Below, one piece after another: positions 50,894-59,775 of a stretch of DNA of 64,000 nt; position 1 is the first letter of the stretch, and every line of letters begins with the position of its first letter. The notes under the pieces were generated by a model. That model had not been told where the DNA came from and ran no database searches. It saw only the letters and a program-made list of their open reading frames with translations. This DNA is from an uncultured Saprospiraceae bacterium. Lineage in GTDB: Bacteria; Bacteroidota; Bacteroidia; Chitinophagales; Saprospiraceae. Made by a program: the position numbers and the translations under genes. The stretch covers positions 33,737-97,736 of the forward strand of contig CALGLU010000033.1 in assembly GCA_937959275.1 (NCBI GenBank), written 5' to 3'.

Positions 50894-52396
50894 ATGAATT
50901 TTTTAGTTCTTTTTCTAATACTACTTCTTATCGTCATCATTATTATCCAACTGGGTAAAGTGAGAAACCTTGCATCTGTAATTAGAGGTGAGGCAAGAGT
51001 AGAAAGACAAAATAATGATCGTACAGCCATGTCATTAATGGTGTTTATGGTCGTATTTTTAGTATTCTGTGTAGCGTCTGCTATGTATTACAAGGATTCA
51101 ATGCTTGGATATGGACCGTTGCAACCTGCATCTGCACATGGTGGAGATATAGATTACCTGTTTAACGTAACTTTGTTTTTTACAGGTATCGTATTTATCA
51201 TCACGCACATTATCCTTTTCTGGTACTCATGGAAGTATAGAGAAAGAGATAACGCTGATGTTAAATTCTTTGTACATAGTACTAAACTAGAAATGATTTG
51301 GACAGCAATACCCGCTGTAGTAATGACATTCTTGGTTGTACAAGGTCTTATGGTTTGGAACGATGTAATGACTGATATCGGTCCAGATGAAGAGTATTTA
51401 GAAATTGAAGCAACAGGATATCAATTTGCTTGGGATATTAGATACCCGGGACCTGATGGAATCCTAGGAGAAAAGAATTATAGAAAAATAGATCTTGCTG
51501 TAAATCCATTAGGTATGGACTGGTTAGATGATAATGCCTTAGATGATATCGTCATAGATGGATCTGCGGAAATCGTTCTTCCTGTAGATACTAAAGTGAG
51601 AGTAAAAATATCAGCAAAAGACGTTTTACATAACTTCTATCTTCCTCACTTCAGAGTGAAAATGGACGCTATTCCAGGACTTCCTACATACTTTATATTT
51701 ACTCCGATAACAACCACAGAGGAATATAGACAACAATTAAAAGGTCATCCAGATTGGGAGGTTCCTTATGATCCTACCGATCCAGAGTCTAAAATGAAGT
51801 GGGAAGAATTTAACTATGAGCTTGCATGTGCTGAGTTATGTGGAAAAGGTCACTACAGTATGCGTAGAGTACTCAAAATAGTTACAAAGGAAGAATATGC
51901 AGAATGGGCGGCAGCTCAAAAGTCTACTTACTTCTCGAGCATTAGAAATCAAGAATCTGATCCTAGAAAAGGTCAGCTTCTGAACACAGAAATCAAGCAA
52001 AGAAAAAAAGAACTGACAAGTAGTTTTAATGCAGCTTTAAAATCAGATAGTATAAACTTAATTAGACTAGAACATGTTTTCTTTAAGACAGGTTCTGCAG
52101 AACTGGCGGATAACTCTAAGTATGAATTGGATAACCTATCGGATCTTATGAAAACTAATAATACTGTAAAAGTAGAACTAGGAGGTCACACAGATAGTCA
52201 AGGAGATGATGATGGTAATATGAGTTTATCTAATAGAAGAGCATCTAATGTGATGAACTATCTATCTAGGAAAGGAATTGAGAGTTCAAGAATGGTAGCA
52301 GTAGGATATGGAGAAAATACTCCTGTAGAATCAAATGATACTGCAGAAGGAAGAGCAAAGAATCGAAGAACAGAATTAAAGATTTTATCTAAATAA
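50894..52396 (+). CDS. coxB: Cytochrome c oxidase subunit II fused to an OmpA domain
   Basis: 500 residues. Hydrophobic helices at the N-terminus (about 3-20, 51-68, 90-112 and 133-155), then the CuA cupredoxin domain with His246 (VLHNFYLPHFRV) and the CuA motif Cys312-Cys316-His320-Met323 (CAELCGKGHYSM). From about residue 390 to the end is an OmpA-like domain: VFFKTGSAELADNSKYELDNL, VELGGHTDSQGDDDGN, LSNRRASNVMNYL and GYGENTPVESNDTAEGRAKNRR. Other caa3 oxidases carry a cytochrome c domain here. The OmpA residues that hold peptidoglycan (TDS, NRR) are intact. Operon position between actF and coxA is standard. Confidence 0.93.
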   Translation: MNFLVLFLILLLIVIIIIQLGKVRNLASVIRGEARVERQNNDRTAMSLMVFMVVFLVFCVASAMYYKDSMLGYGPLQPASAHGGDIDYLFNVTLFFTGIVFIITHIILFWYSWKYRERDNADVKFFVHSTKLEMIWTAIPAVVMTFLVVQGLMVWNDVMTDIGPDEEYLEIEATGYQFAWDIRYPGPDGILGEKNYRKIDLAVNPLGMDWLDDNALDDIVIDGSAEIVLPVDTKVRVKISAKDVLHNFYLPHFRVKMDAIPGLPTYFIFTPITTTEEYRQQLKGHPDWEVPYDPTDPESKMKWEEFNYELACAELCGKGHYSMRRVLKIVTKEEYAEWAAAQKSTYFSSIRNQESDPRKGQLLNTEIKQRKKELTSSFNAALKSDSINLIRLEHVFFKTGSAELADNSKYELDNLSDLMKTNNTVKVELGGHTDSQGDDDGNMSLSNRRASNVMNYLSRKGIESSRMVAVGYGENTPVESNDTAEGRAKNRRTELKILSK

Positions 52397-52414
52397 TAAT
52401 AAAAAAGGGTACTT

Positions 52415-54259
52415 ATGGCACATGTAGGAACACATGAGGAAAACGTACTGATTAAAGAACATGGATGGGATGATCACTTTCACGATCACCATCATGGAGA
52501 TAAATACCAGTCTAATTTTATTACGCATTACATTTTTAGCCAGGATCATAAGATCATCGCTAGGCAGTTTCTTATAACGGGGATTTTCTGGGCGATTATA
52601 GGTGCTGCTATGTCTGTAGTGTTTAGACTTCAGTTAGGTTTTCCGGAGGAAAGTCTAGCATGGTTAAAACCTGTTTTAGGAAAATGGATCGTAATAAATG
52701 ATGGTGTTGGTTCGCTAGCTCCAGAATTCTATTATGCTTTGGTTACGATGCATGGAACGATTATCGTCTTCTTTGTATTGACAGCTGGGCTAAGTGGAAC
52801 ATTTAGTAATTTATTGATTCCACTACAGTTAGGGGCTAGGGATATGGCATCACCATTCCTTAATATGCTATCTTACTGGTTTTTCTTCCTCGCAGGAGTA
52901 GTAATGTTTTATTCGTTATTTCTAAGTACTGGTCCCTTTGCGGGTGGGTGGACAGCCTATCCTCCGCTCAGTGCATTACCCCAGGCTTCATCTGGATCTG
53001 GTTCAGGTATGACTTTATGGTTAGTGAGTTTGACATTCTTTGTAGTATCTGTACTACTAGGTGGTGTAAACTATATAACCACGGTACTTAATCTTAGAAC
53101 AAAAGGAATGACTCTATGGAGAATGCCTTTAACAATATGGGCGTTTTTTGTAACAGCAATATTAGGATTGTTATCTTTTCCAGTATTAGTTTCTGGTTTC
53201 TTCATGCTGATGTGTGATAGGGGATTAGGAACATCGTTTTTCTTATCAGAAATATTTATACAAGGACAAGCTTTAGAATATATAGGTGGATCACCAGTAC
53301 TGTATCAGCACTTGTTCTGGTTCTTAGGACACCCAGAAGTATATATTATTATACTACCGGCGATGGGATTAGTGTCAGAGGTATTATCAGTTCATGCTCG
53401 TAAGCCAATATTTGGATACAAAGCGATGGTGTATTCGATTCTAGCGATTGGATTTTTATCATTTATCGTTTGGGCCCACCATATGTTTATGTCAGGTGTA
53501 AACCCATTTATCTCTAACTTCTTTGTATTGTTTACGTTAATTATAGCAGTACCATCAGCGGTAAAAGTATTTAACTGGATAACCACTCTTTGGGGAGGTA
53601 ATATAAGACTTAATACGCCGATGTTATTTGCAATCGGATTTGTATCAATGTTTATTTCTGGTGGACTTACCGGTATATTTTTAGGAAACTCAGCAATTGA
53701 TATACAACAGCATGATACATACTTTGTAGTAGCCCATTTCCATATTGTGATGGGGGTTGCTGCATTCTTTGGAATGTTTGCAGGAGTTTATCACTGGTTC
53801 CCTAAGATGTTTGGAAGATTTATGGACGAGACAATGGGTAAAATACATTTCTGGGGTACGATGATTGGAGCATATTTAATTTTCTGGCCGATGCATTATT
53901 TAGGTCTTGCGGGAGTACCTAGAAGATACTATAGCTTTAATACCTTTGATGCTTTCCAAGGATTCGAATCCATGAATAAATTTATAACCATCGCAGCGAT
54001 TATTGTATTTTTTGTTCAATTGTTATTCGTGATAAATTTCTTCTACAGCATATTTAAAGGAAAAAAACAAACGACCAAAAATCCATGGGGTGCAACTACT
54101 TTAGAGTGGACTACTCCTATAGAAGCAGGTCACGGAAACTGGCCAGGTAAACTTCCTGTAGTACACAGATGGGCTTATGATTATAATAAAGATGATAGCA
54201 GAGAATTTGCCGCTCAGATAGAACCACTAGCAGAAGGGGAAGAAGAAAGTGATCATTAA
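52415..54259 (+). CDS. coxA: Cytochrome c oxidase subunit I
   Basis: 614 residues, about 12 helices. All ligands are present: His113 (TMHGTIIVFF, low-spin heme), His306-Tyr310 (LGHPEVYI, CuB and the cross-linked Tyr), His355-His356 (WAHHMF), and His441/His443 (VVAHFHIVMG). Contains the HEADxx-independent A-type signature of aa3/caa3 oxidases. The N-terminal 35 residues are an extra His/Asp-rich cytoplasmic or peripheral segment (HDDHFHDHHHGDK-like). It reduces O2 to water and pumps protons. It follows coxB by 18 bases. Confidence 0.96.
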   Translation: MAHVGTHEENVLIKEHGWDDHFHDHHHGDKYQSNFITHYIFSQDHKIIARQFLITGIFWAIIGAAMSVVFRLQLGFPEESLAWLKPVLGKWIVINDGVGSLAPEFYYALVTMHGTIIVFFVLTAGLSGTFSNLLIPLQLGARDMASPFLNMLSYWFFFLAGVVMFYSLFLSTGPFAGGWTAYPPLSALPQASSGSGSGMTLWLVSLTFFVVSVLLGGVNYITTVLNLRTKGMTLWRMPLTIWAFFVTAILGLLSFPVLVSGFFMLMCDRGLGTSFFLSEIFIQGQALEYIGGSPVLYQHLFWFLGHPEVYIIILPAMGLVSEVLSVHARKPIFGYKAMVYSILAIGFLSFIVWAHHMFMSGVNPFISNFFVLFTLIIAVPSAVKVFNWITTLWGGNIRLNTPMLFAIGFVSMFISGGLTGIFLGNSAIDIQQHDTYFVVAHFHIVMGVAAFFGMFAGVYHWFPKMFGRFMDETMGKIHFWGTMIGAYLIFWPMHYLGLAGVPRRYYSFNTFDAFQGFESMNKFITIAAIIVFFVQLLFVINFFYSIFKGKKQTTKNPWGATTLEWTTPIEAGHGNWPGKLPVVHRWAYDYNKDDSREFAAQIEPLAEGEEESDH

Positions 54260-54279
54260 AATAAACTGAGTTACAGATT

Positions 54280-55173
54280 TTGAACAAACAAAATACAAAA
54301 GCAGTATCTATAAAGTCTGATCTTTTTTCAAAGATCAGAGACTATGGTATTTTGATGAAATTCAAATTAACGCTGTTAGTTGTATTTACCTCTATTATAG
54401 GATATTTTATAGCAGCTTCAGGTTCTATTAGCATAGAAGTGGCAGTATTATTAGGAGTAGGAGGTTTTTTAGTTTCAGGAGCGGCTAATGCCTTAAATCA
54501 GGTACTAGAAAGAGATTTTGATATATTGATGGATCGTACAGTTGATCGCCCGATCGTTCAGAAAAGAATGTCTGTAAATGAGGCCGTATTGATTGCTGGC
54601 CTTTGTAGTGTGGTGGGTATTTCGGCTTTAGCTATTATAAATCCACTGACTGGTTTGCTAGCAATGATTTCTTTGCTAGTTTATGCATTTGTATATACAC
54701 CTCTTAAGAGGCATAGTACGATAGCAGTTGCAGTAGGAGCTATTCCTGGTGCATTACCCGTTTTGATAGGATGTACTGCAGCAAGTGGTTCTCTTACGAT
54801 GTTAGGATTGCTTTTATTTGCGGTGCAATTTTTATGGCAGTTTCCGCACTTCTGGGCAATAGGTTATGTGTCTAAAGAAGACTATGATAAAGCAGGATTT
54901 AAATTATTGCCTATTGAAAACGGGAATATCGATCGTAAGCTAGGATTACACTCTAGTATTTATGCTGCCATTTTACTAGTAACTTCTTTTATGTTGTTTT
55001 ATGTTCCTAATCTATCTGTAATTGCAGTAAGCATATGTATAATTTGCAGTGTGGCATACTTGATATTTAGTATAAACTTTCACGTGAGATTTGATCGCAA
55101 GTCAGCTTTACAGCTAATGTTCAGCTCGTTTTTTTATTTACCTGTTGTTTTGTTAATTCTATTAGGATTATAA
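54280..55173 (+). CDS. ctaB: Protoheme IX farnesyltransferase
   Basis: A 297-residue UbiA-family prenyltransferase that makes heme O from heme B for the oxidase. Two Asp-rich motifs: NALNQVLERDFDILMDRTVDRPI and YTPLKRHSTIAV with WAIGYVSKEDYDKAGFKLLP. About eight helices. The frame begins with TTG at 54280; the next ATG (54355) would cut into the first helix, so TTG (or a missed start) is favoured. Follows coxA and precedes subunit III by 1 base. Confidence 0.93.
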   Translation: MNKQNTKAVSIKSDLFSKIRDYGILMKFKLTLLVVFTSIIGYFIAASGSISIEVAVLLGVGGFLVSGAANALNQVLERDFDILMDRTVDRPIVQKRMSVNEAVLIAGLCSVVGISALAIINPLTGLLAMISLLVYAFVYTPLKRHSTIAVAVGAIPGALPVLIGCTAASGSLTMLGLLLFAVQFLWQFPHFWAIGYVSKEDYDKAGFKLLPIENGNIDRKLGLHSSIYAAILLVTSFMLFYVPNLSVIAVSICIICSVAYLIFSINFHVRFDRKSALQLMFSSFFYLPVVLLILLGL

Positions 55174-55174
55174 T

Positions 55175-55753
55175 ATGAGCACGATGATTATAAAAAACGA
55201 AATGCGTAATAAAATACATGCACAAAAGTTTGCATTGTATATTTCGTTTGCCAGTATAGTGATGATGTTTATCGCTTTTACCAGTGCATATATTGTAAAG
55301 CAAGCAGCTGGCAACTGGTTAGAATTTGCCATTCCTAATATGTTTTATATCAGTACTGTAGTTATTCTATTGAGTAGTATAACTTTACACAGTAGTTATA
55401 AATCGTTTTTAGCGGGTAAAGAGGGAATGTATAAAACATTACTTATAGTATCTTTTATACTCGGAATTGCTTTTTTAATTTTACAGTACTATGGATGGCA
55501 AGATATGTTTGCTGTCGGAGTAGATTTAAAAGGAAATGTATCAGGCTCTTTTGTGTATTTAATCACAGGGGTACATGCTTTACATATAGTAGGAGGGATC
55601 GCAGCCATTATTGTGGCCATCGTTCATGCTTTTACATTAAGGTTTAGAGTGACAGAAAAGAGAAAATTACGTTTTGAGCTCACATTACATTATTGGCATT
55701 TTGTCGATTTTTTGTGGCTTTATTTGTTTGGATTTATATTGCTTTATAGATAA
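55175..55753 (+). CDS. Cytochrome c oxidase subunit III (short form)
   Basis: 192 residues, five helices. Segments YIVKQAAGNWLEFAIPNMFYIS, GVHALHIVGGIAAIIVAI and TLHYWHFVDFLWLYLFGFILL (the H-x-H-x2-D region) mark subunit III of heme-copper oxidases. Shorter than the 270-residue E. coli-type, as usual in Bacteroidota, which often have two COX3-like genes side by side. It starts one base after ctaB. Confidence 0.9.
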   Translation: MSTMIIKNEMRNKIHAQKFALYISFASIVMMFIAFTSAYIVKQAAGNWLEFAIPNMFYISTVVILLSSITLHSSYKSFLAGKEGMYKTLLIVSFILGIAFLILQYYGWQDMFAVGVDLKGNVSGSFVYLITGVHALHIVGGIAAIIVAIVHAFTLRFRVTEKRKLRFELTLHYWHFVDFLWLYLFGFILLYR

Positions 55754-55765
55754 ATATTTTAGGAT

Positions 55766-56761
55766 ATGGCTACAGATACAGCTGTACTACATGATAACAA
55801 AGTAGATTGGTCAGGAGGGGAGAAAAAGCCCTTTAAAGCTAGCTATGGAAAATTGATGATGTGGTATTTCTTACTCTCGGATGCATTTACGTTTTCGGGT
55901 TTTTTAATTGCCTACGGGACATTAAGGATCAGTATGCCGGCTTGGCCAGTACCTGATTTTGTATTTCAAACAGTGCCGTTTTTTGGTACGGGATACCCAC
56001 TATATTTTGTTACGTTTATGACTTTCGTTTTATTATTTAGTTCCTATACCATGGTACGTGCGGTACAGGAAGGAGCTAGAGAAAATAAAAATGGAGTAGT
56101 AGCATGGATGTTTCTGACGGTTATAGGAGGTCTTGGTTTTTTAGGATGTCAGGCTTGGGAATGGACAGAGCTGATAGGTCATGAAAATATGTCTGTAACC
56201 AGAAACACCTTTGGTACACATACCCAAAATGGGTTCTATCTGGATGAAAACGGGAATATAGATAAGTCAGAACCCGTAATCGCAGGAGAATCTTATCTTA
56301 TACATAAAGCTGATTTTGCGGCTGGACATGATCACGATCACGGAGATGCTCATGGAGACGATGCCCACGGAGCGGATGCTCATGGAGCTCATTCTTATGA
56401 TGCACCTGGTCATTATAAAGAAGCTTATGTAGATGAGCAAGGCTTTATACACCGTAAGTTTAAAGTGACAGAAGGAGAGATGGCGGGTGTAATGGTCAGA
56501 GGTTTAGATGGTGTAGAATCACAACCTTATGAGGAATTTGGACCAAAGGCTTTTGGAGCATTATTCTTTTTCATAACAGGTTTTCACGGAACACACGTTT
56601 TGTCTGGAGTAGTTTTTCTATTGGTAATTATGCTTAACGTAATGACTGGACTATATGTAAAACGTAAGAATGGATACGAGATGGTGGAGAAGATAGGCCT
56701 GTACTGGCACTTTGTAGATTTAGTGTGGGTATTTGTATTTCTAGTGTTTTACTTAATATAA
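55766..56761 (+). CDS. Cytochrome c oxidase subunit III with His/Asp-rich insertion
   Basis: 331 residues. TM helices and segments GAFFFFITGFHGTHVLSGVVFLL and WHFVDLVWVFVFLVFYL (the C-terminal H-x2-D motif) identify a second subunit III paralogue. A large loop (about 130-230) between two helices holds repeated His and Asp residues (AGHDHDHGDAHGDDAHGADAHGAH). The loop is absent from the short subunit III. Twelve bases follow the preceding gene. Confidence 0.9.
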   Translation: MATDTAVLHDNKVDWSGGEKKPFKASYGKLMMWYFLLSDAFTFSGFLIAYGTLRISMPAWPVPDFVFQTVPFFGTGYPLYFVTFMTFVLLFSSYTMVRAVQEGARENKNGVVAWMFLTVIGGLGFLGCQAWEWTELIGHENMSVTRNTFGTHTQNGFYLDENGNIDKSEPVIAGESYLIHKADFAAGHDHDHGDAHGDDAHGADAHGAHSYDAPGHYKEAYVDEQGFIHRKFKVTEGEMAGVMVRGLDGVESQPYEEFGPKAFGALFFFITGFHGTHVLSGVVFLLVIMLNVMTGLYVKRKNGYEMVEKIGLYWHFVDLVWVFVFLVFYLI

Positions 56762-56790
56762 TTGATAAAAAAATAAAACTATAAATTCCT

Positions 56791-57216
56791 ATGGGACATT
56801 TATCATATGAAGAATCAAAAGCTAAAGCTCTAAAGATCATTTTGATCTTAGCTGCCATTACTTTTGGCGAAGTAATATTTGCATTACTAGGAAAGGGATA
56901 TCTTATAGAAGGATTTAAATTTCCTTTAATCCTGGTAGCTGGAGTTATGATACTTATGAGTATCGTAAAAGCATATCTGATTGTTTACGAATTTATGCAC
57001 ATGAAGTATGAGGTGCCAGGTATGGTAAAATCTGTGTTGCTACCTGTCTTCCTCTTATTATGGGGAGTCATTGCTTTTTTTAGTGAAGGAAATTACTGGA
57101 AAGGGAACAGAGCTAAATCTGTTAATGCTGCCAAGACGAAAATAGAGATGAAAGAAAAAGCAGGGATGCAAGGCTCCTTGTATAGAGAAGCAGATACTCT
57201 CACAAAAAATATATAA
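56791..57216 (+). CDS. Cytochrome c oxidase subunit IV-like protein
   Basis: 141 residues with three helices (about 14-31, 39-59 and 73-90). Matches the small COX4-type (prokaryotic subunit IV) family with IVKAYLIVYEFMHMKYE in the second-third helix interval. Final gene of the long operon before a strong terminator. Confidence 0.85.
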   Translation: MGHLSYEESKAKALKIILILAAITFGEVIFALLGKGYLIEGFKFPLILVAGVMILMSIVKAYLIVYEFMHMKYEVPGMVKSVLLPVFLLLWGVIAFFSEGNYWKGNRAKSVNAAKTKIEMKEKAGMQGSLYREADTLTKNI

Positions 57217-57220
57217 ATAA

Positions 57221-57250
57221 AAAAGACGAGTTTTACTCGTCTTTTTTTTT
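57221..57250 (+). terminator. Terminator of the act-cox operon
   Basis: AAAAGACGAG (57221-57230) and CTCGTCTTTT (57236-57245) form a perfect stem with a 5-base loop and run straight into a long T tract. Confidence 0.93.
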
Positions 57251-57289
57251 ATCCAGAAAACACTCTTAACTACCATTTGTTATAACTAT

Positions 57290-57790
57290 ATGAAATATTT
57301 TAAGTCCATAGTAGTGCTGACACTCTTAATAGGTTTCCCTCTGGTTTCCTATTATTATTTAAACGAGGGTTTTCATTTTAGAAAAGATGCATTAGAATCA
57401 TTAAAAGCAAAAGGACCTCTTGCAGATGTCTGTAATAGTTTTCCAGTGATTAATGGCGAAACTATAGTACTAGTTCATCAAGCTAGGCAATCTGATAAGA
57501 ATGTACAACAGCATCTAAATAATGTTGCCTTAGAGTTTAAAGACGAATCCAAGTTTAAAATAAAATCGATCCCTTCTACTGCCAGCGGAGAAGTAGATTT
57601 ATCACTTTCTACAAAAATAGAATGCACGCTAGATGACAGTAAAATGATACTGATCGATACTGCTGGTATGATTAGAAATTACTACGGTTATTCTCTTGAA
57701 GATTTTAATGAGCTGATGGAGGATATCGCCATTGTTTTACCTCGTAAAGTCCAGAAGGACATTATAGAAAAGAAGTATGATACCAAATGA
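57290..57790 (+). CDS. SCO/thioredoxin-fold-like protein without copper-binding cysteines
   Basis: 166 residues: an N-terminal anchor (about 4-22), then a thioredoxin-like fold with PVINGETIVLVHQARQ at the position where SCO1/SenC proteins have CPxxC, and MILIDTAGMIRNYYGY near the C-terminus. Position after the oxidase genes and before DUF420 is where SCO usually lies. The CxxxC copper ligands are absent, so metallochaperone activity is unlikely without compensation. It overlaps the DUF420 gene by 14 bases. Family membership is my interpretation. Confidence 0.6.
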   Translation: MKYFKSIVVLTLLIGFPLVSYYYLNEGFHFRKDALESLKAKGPLADVCNSFPVINGETIVLVHQARQSDKNVQQHLNNVALEFKDESKFKIKSIPSTASGEVDLSLSTKIECTLDDSKMILIDTAGMIRNYYGYSLEDFNELMEDIAIVLPRKVQKDIIEKKYDTK

Positions 57791-58307
57791 TCAATTAAGA
57801 AAAAAACTAGATATTGCTGCTTATGTAGTGTCTGTTTTAGTTATTGCTATAGTGATTGCGATGAGACCTGCTCAACGATTTGAAGTAGGAGTAGATCTCA
57901 GTTTTCTTCCAGCCTTCCATGCGGTGGTAAATACGCTGGCGGCCATTTGTTTAATAGCTGCTTTATATTTTATAAAACAAAAAAGGATCATTGCACATCG
58001 TAATATGATTTTTGCTGCAATGACCTGTTCTTTCTTTTTTCTACTGTCATACGTAGTATATCATTTTACTAACGACGAAACCTCTTATTGTGGAGAAGGG
58101 CTCATCAGATATGTTTACTTTTTTATTTTGATTACCCATATCATTCTAGCAGGAACATCATTACCATTTATATTACTCACGTTTAGTAGAGGAATTACCT
58201 ACATGACTGATAAACATAAAAGAATGGCAAGGTGGGTTTATCCGATTTGGCTCTATGTGATGCTGACTGGACCGATAGTATATTTAATGCTTAAACCCTG
58301 TTACTAA
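57777..58307 (+). CDS. DUF420 family membrane protein
   Basis: 176 residues with five hydrophobic helices. C-terminal KRMARWVYPIWLYVMLTGPIVYLML and the central SYVVYHFTNDETSYCGEG are diagnostic for DUF420. The family is often found next to heme-copper oxidase genes, with an assembly role suspected but not shown. Overlaps the SCO-like gene by 14 bases; the ATG at 57777 starts inside the upstream frame. Confidence 0.9.
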   Translation: MIPNDQLRKKLDIAAYVVSVLVIAIVIAMRPAQRFEVGVDLSFLPAFHAVVNTLAAICLIAALYFIKQKRIIAHRNMIFAAMTCSFFFLLSYVVYHFTNDETSYCGEGLIRYVYFFILITHIILAGTSLPFILLTFSRGITYMTDKHKRMARWVYPIWLYVMLTGPIVYLMLKPCY

Positions 58308-58314
58308 TAAACCT

Positions 58315-58322
58315 TAACTTTG
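58315..58322 (+). promoter_or_regulatory. Putative -7 element just before the small CPMC protein gene
   Basis: TAACTTTG matches TAnnTTTG and ends 4 bases before ATG 58327, which would give an essentially leaderless transcript. Confidence 0.45.
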
Positions 58323-58326
58323 TAGT

Positions 58327-58569
58327 ATGTATAAAACGCTCGCAAAATTTATTTTAGTTGCTTTTATCTGCTTGTTCATTATAGTGGATCTGCAAGCTCA
58401 GTGTCCTATGTGTCGTATGGCTGCTGAGTCTAATTTAGAGCATGGTGGCAGCGAGGGTAAAGGACTTAATACCGGTATCCTTTATATGCTATCAGTACCG
58501 TACCTAATGGTAGGGGGATTTGCTTATTTATGGTGGAAAAATAAGAAGGAAGACTTACTAGAAGAGTAG
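58327..58569 (+). CDS. Small CPMC-motif membrane protein
   Basis: 80 residues. A signal-anchor (LVAFICLFIIVDLQAQ), then CPMCRMAAES, then a second helix (about 52-68) and a charged tail. The CPMC pair next to the membrane suggests a redox or metal-binding site on the periplasmic side. It is a common follower of DUF420 in Bacteroidota oxidase loci. It follows DUF420 by 19 bases and may also have its own promoter; function unknown. Confidence 0.75.
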   Translation: MYKTLAKFILVAFICLFIIVDLQAQCPMCRMAAESNLEHGGSEGKGLNTGILYMLSVPYLMVGGFAYLWWKNKKEDLLEE

Positions 58570-58606
58570 ATCGAGTTATTATAGTTTCTGCTCAAAACTA
58601 GAAAAT

Positions 58607-58641
58607 AAAAGAGCCACATATTTTGTTTATGCAGCTCTTTT
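58607..58641. terminator. Bidirectional intrinsic terminator
   Basis: AAAAGAGC (58607-58614) and GCTCTTTT (58634-58641), with an inner CATA/TATG extension, form a stem followed by T-rich sequence on both strands. It closes the respiratory region and the leftward barrel gene. Confidence 0.8.
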
Positions 58642-58700
58642 CTAATCGATGTTATCGATATTTTTATCTCTATAATAATCGTCCCTTTTAATCAGCTTTT

Positions 58701-59387
58701 TTAAAATTTGATACTATATCCCACTTTTGCAAACAGGGTGTTATAGCTAAGACTTGCGTCCAATAAATTATTCTCTATTTTATCAGTCAATCCTTTACTC
58801 ACACCTATTTCTGTAATTAATTTTCCATTCCCATAAGGGAAACCTGCACCCACAGCTAAGTCCATATTTAATGAATTACGATTAAATAATGATTCTGCTG
58901 AATAGCCTATATCTCGATCATCGAGTGTTACATTTATCCAAGATGTAGCCACAGTTTTAGCCCGTCCACCTATACCTGTGCTTATAGATGCTCCACCTTT
59001 GGCATATAGGTCTGCCCACTGAGTTGGATACGTGTATTTTAAGTATAAGGGTAGGCTTAGCATGTTTTCTGTAACTCTTAATTCTACACCTACAGGAACA
59101 TCTATCCCAGCTAAATTAAATGCAGTTCCTTCCTCTACATTAAATCCTGCACGACTATAGTGTACTCCTGTTCCAATGCTAAAATGGCGATCGAGAGCAT
59201 ATGCAATATCAGTACCGAATGTAAAAGACGTATGACTAACCGTTGAGGGTATGACACTTTCACTGATTCCACTCATTACAACGCTAGTATTATTTAAACC
59301 CATTTTTATATCTGCCTCTAGTTGTGCAAATACGTTAGTTAAAAATAGAGTTCCTATCGCTACTAAAAATAATCTTGACTTTTTCAT
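58701..59387 (-). CDS. Outer-membrane beta-barrel protein (PorT/OMP_b-brl type)
   Basis: 228 residues with a signal peptide (LFLVAIGTLFLTNVFAQ) and repeated amphipathic strands (SFTFGTDIAYALDRHFSIGTGVHYSRAGF, LSLPLYLKYTYPTQWADLYAKGGASISTG) ending in a phenylalanine (GYSIKF), the barrel-insertion signature. Resembles the PorT-like outer-membrane barrel family in Bacteroidota. Isolated gene convergent with the respiratory block. Confidence 0.8.
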   Translation of the reverse strand: MKKSRLFLVAIGTLFLTNVFAQLEADIKMGLNNTSVVMSGISESVIPSTVSHTSFTFGTDIAYALDRHFSIGTGVHYSRAGFNVEEGTAFNLAGIDVPVGVELRVTENMLSLPLYLKYTYPTQWADLYAKGGASISTGIGGRAKTVATSWINVTLDDRDIGYSAESLFNRNSLNMDLAVGAGFPYGNGKLITEIGVSKGLTDKIENNLLDASLSYNTLFAKVGYSIKF

Positions 59388-59775
59388 AACTCACTTTTTA
59401 TGGTTTATAAATTCATTGTAGTAAGATCGATTATGAGAAGTTAAGAAGGGTTAGTCTTTTGTTATGGAAGTATTAAAGCGGTCAAAGACTTCAGAGTAGA
59501 GTATTTATAAAACATAGGTGCCGAGTCAGGCTTTCGCCAATATTGAATTTTCCAATTAGCGAATAATGATTAGATAGATGTTATTGCATCATATTTGAGA
59601 ACCAACTCTATCATTTAAATAAAATATAATATTGGGTTTGACCCAAAAAAGAAATATCTTTTAAATATAAGTGACTATAATTATTTCGAGAATATTGATC
59701 TTTAGACACTGATGTGAAAAACATGAGCGATCTATCAAAATTAAAAATTACCTATTAATATGTTGGGTGCTAATT
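59388..59775. other. Intergenic region, nothing identified
   Basis: 388 AT-rich bases between two leftward barrel-type genes. No ORF, RNA gene or strong hairpin was found. Confidence 0.45.
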
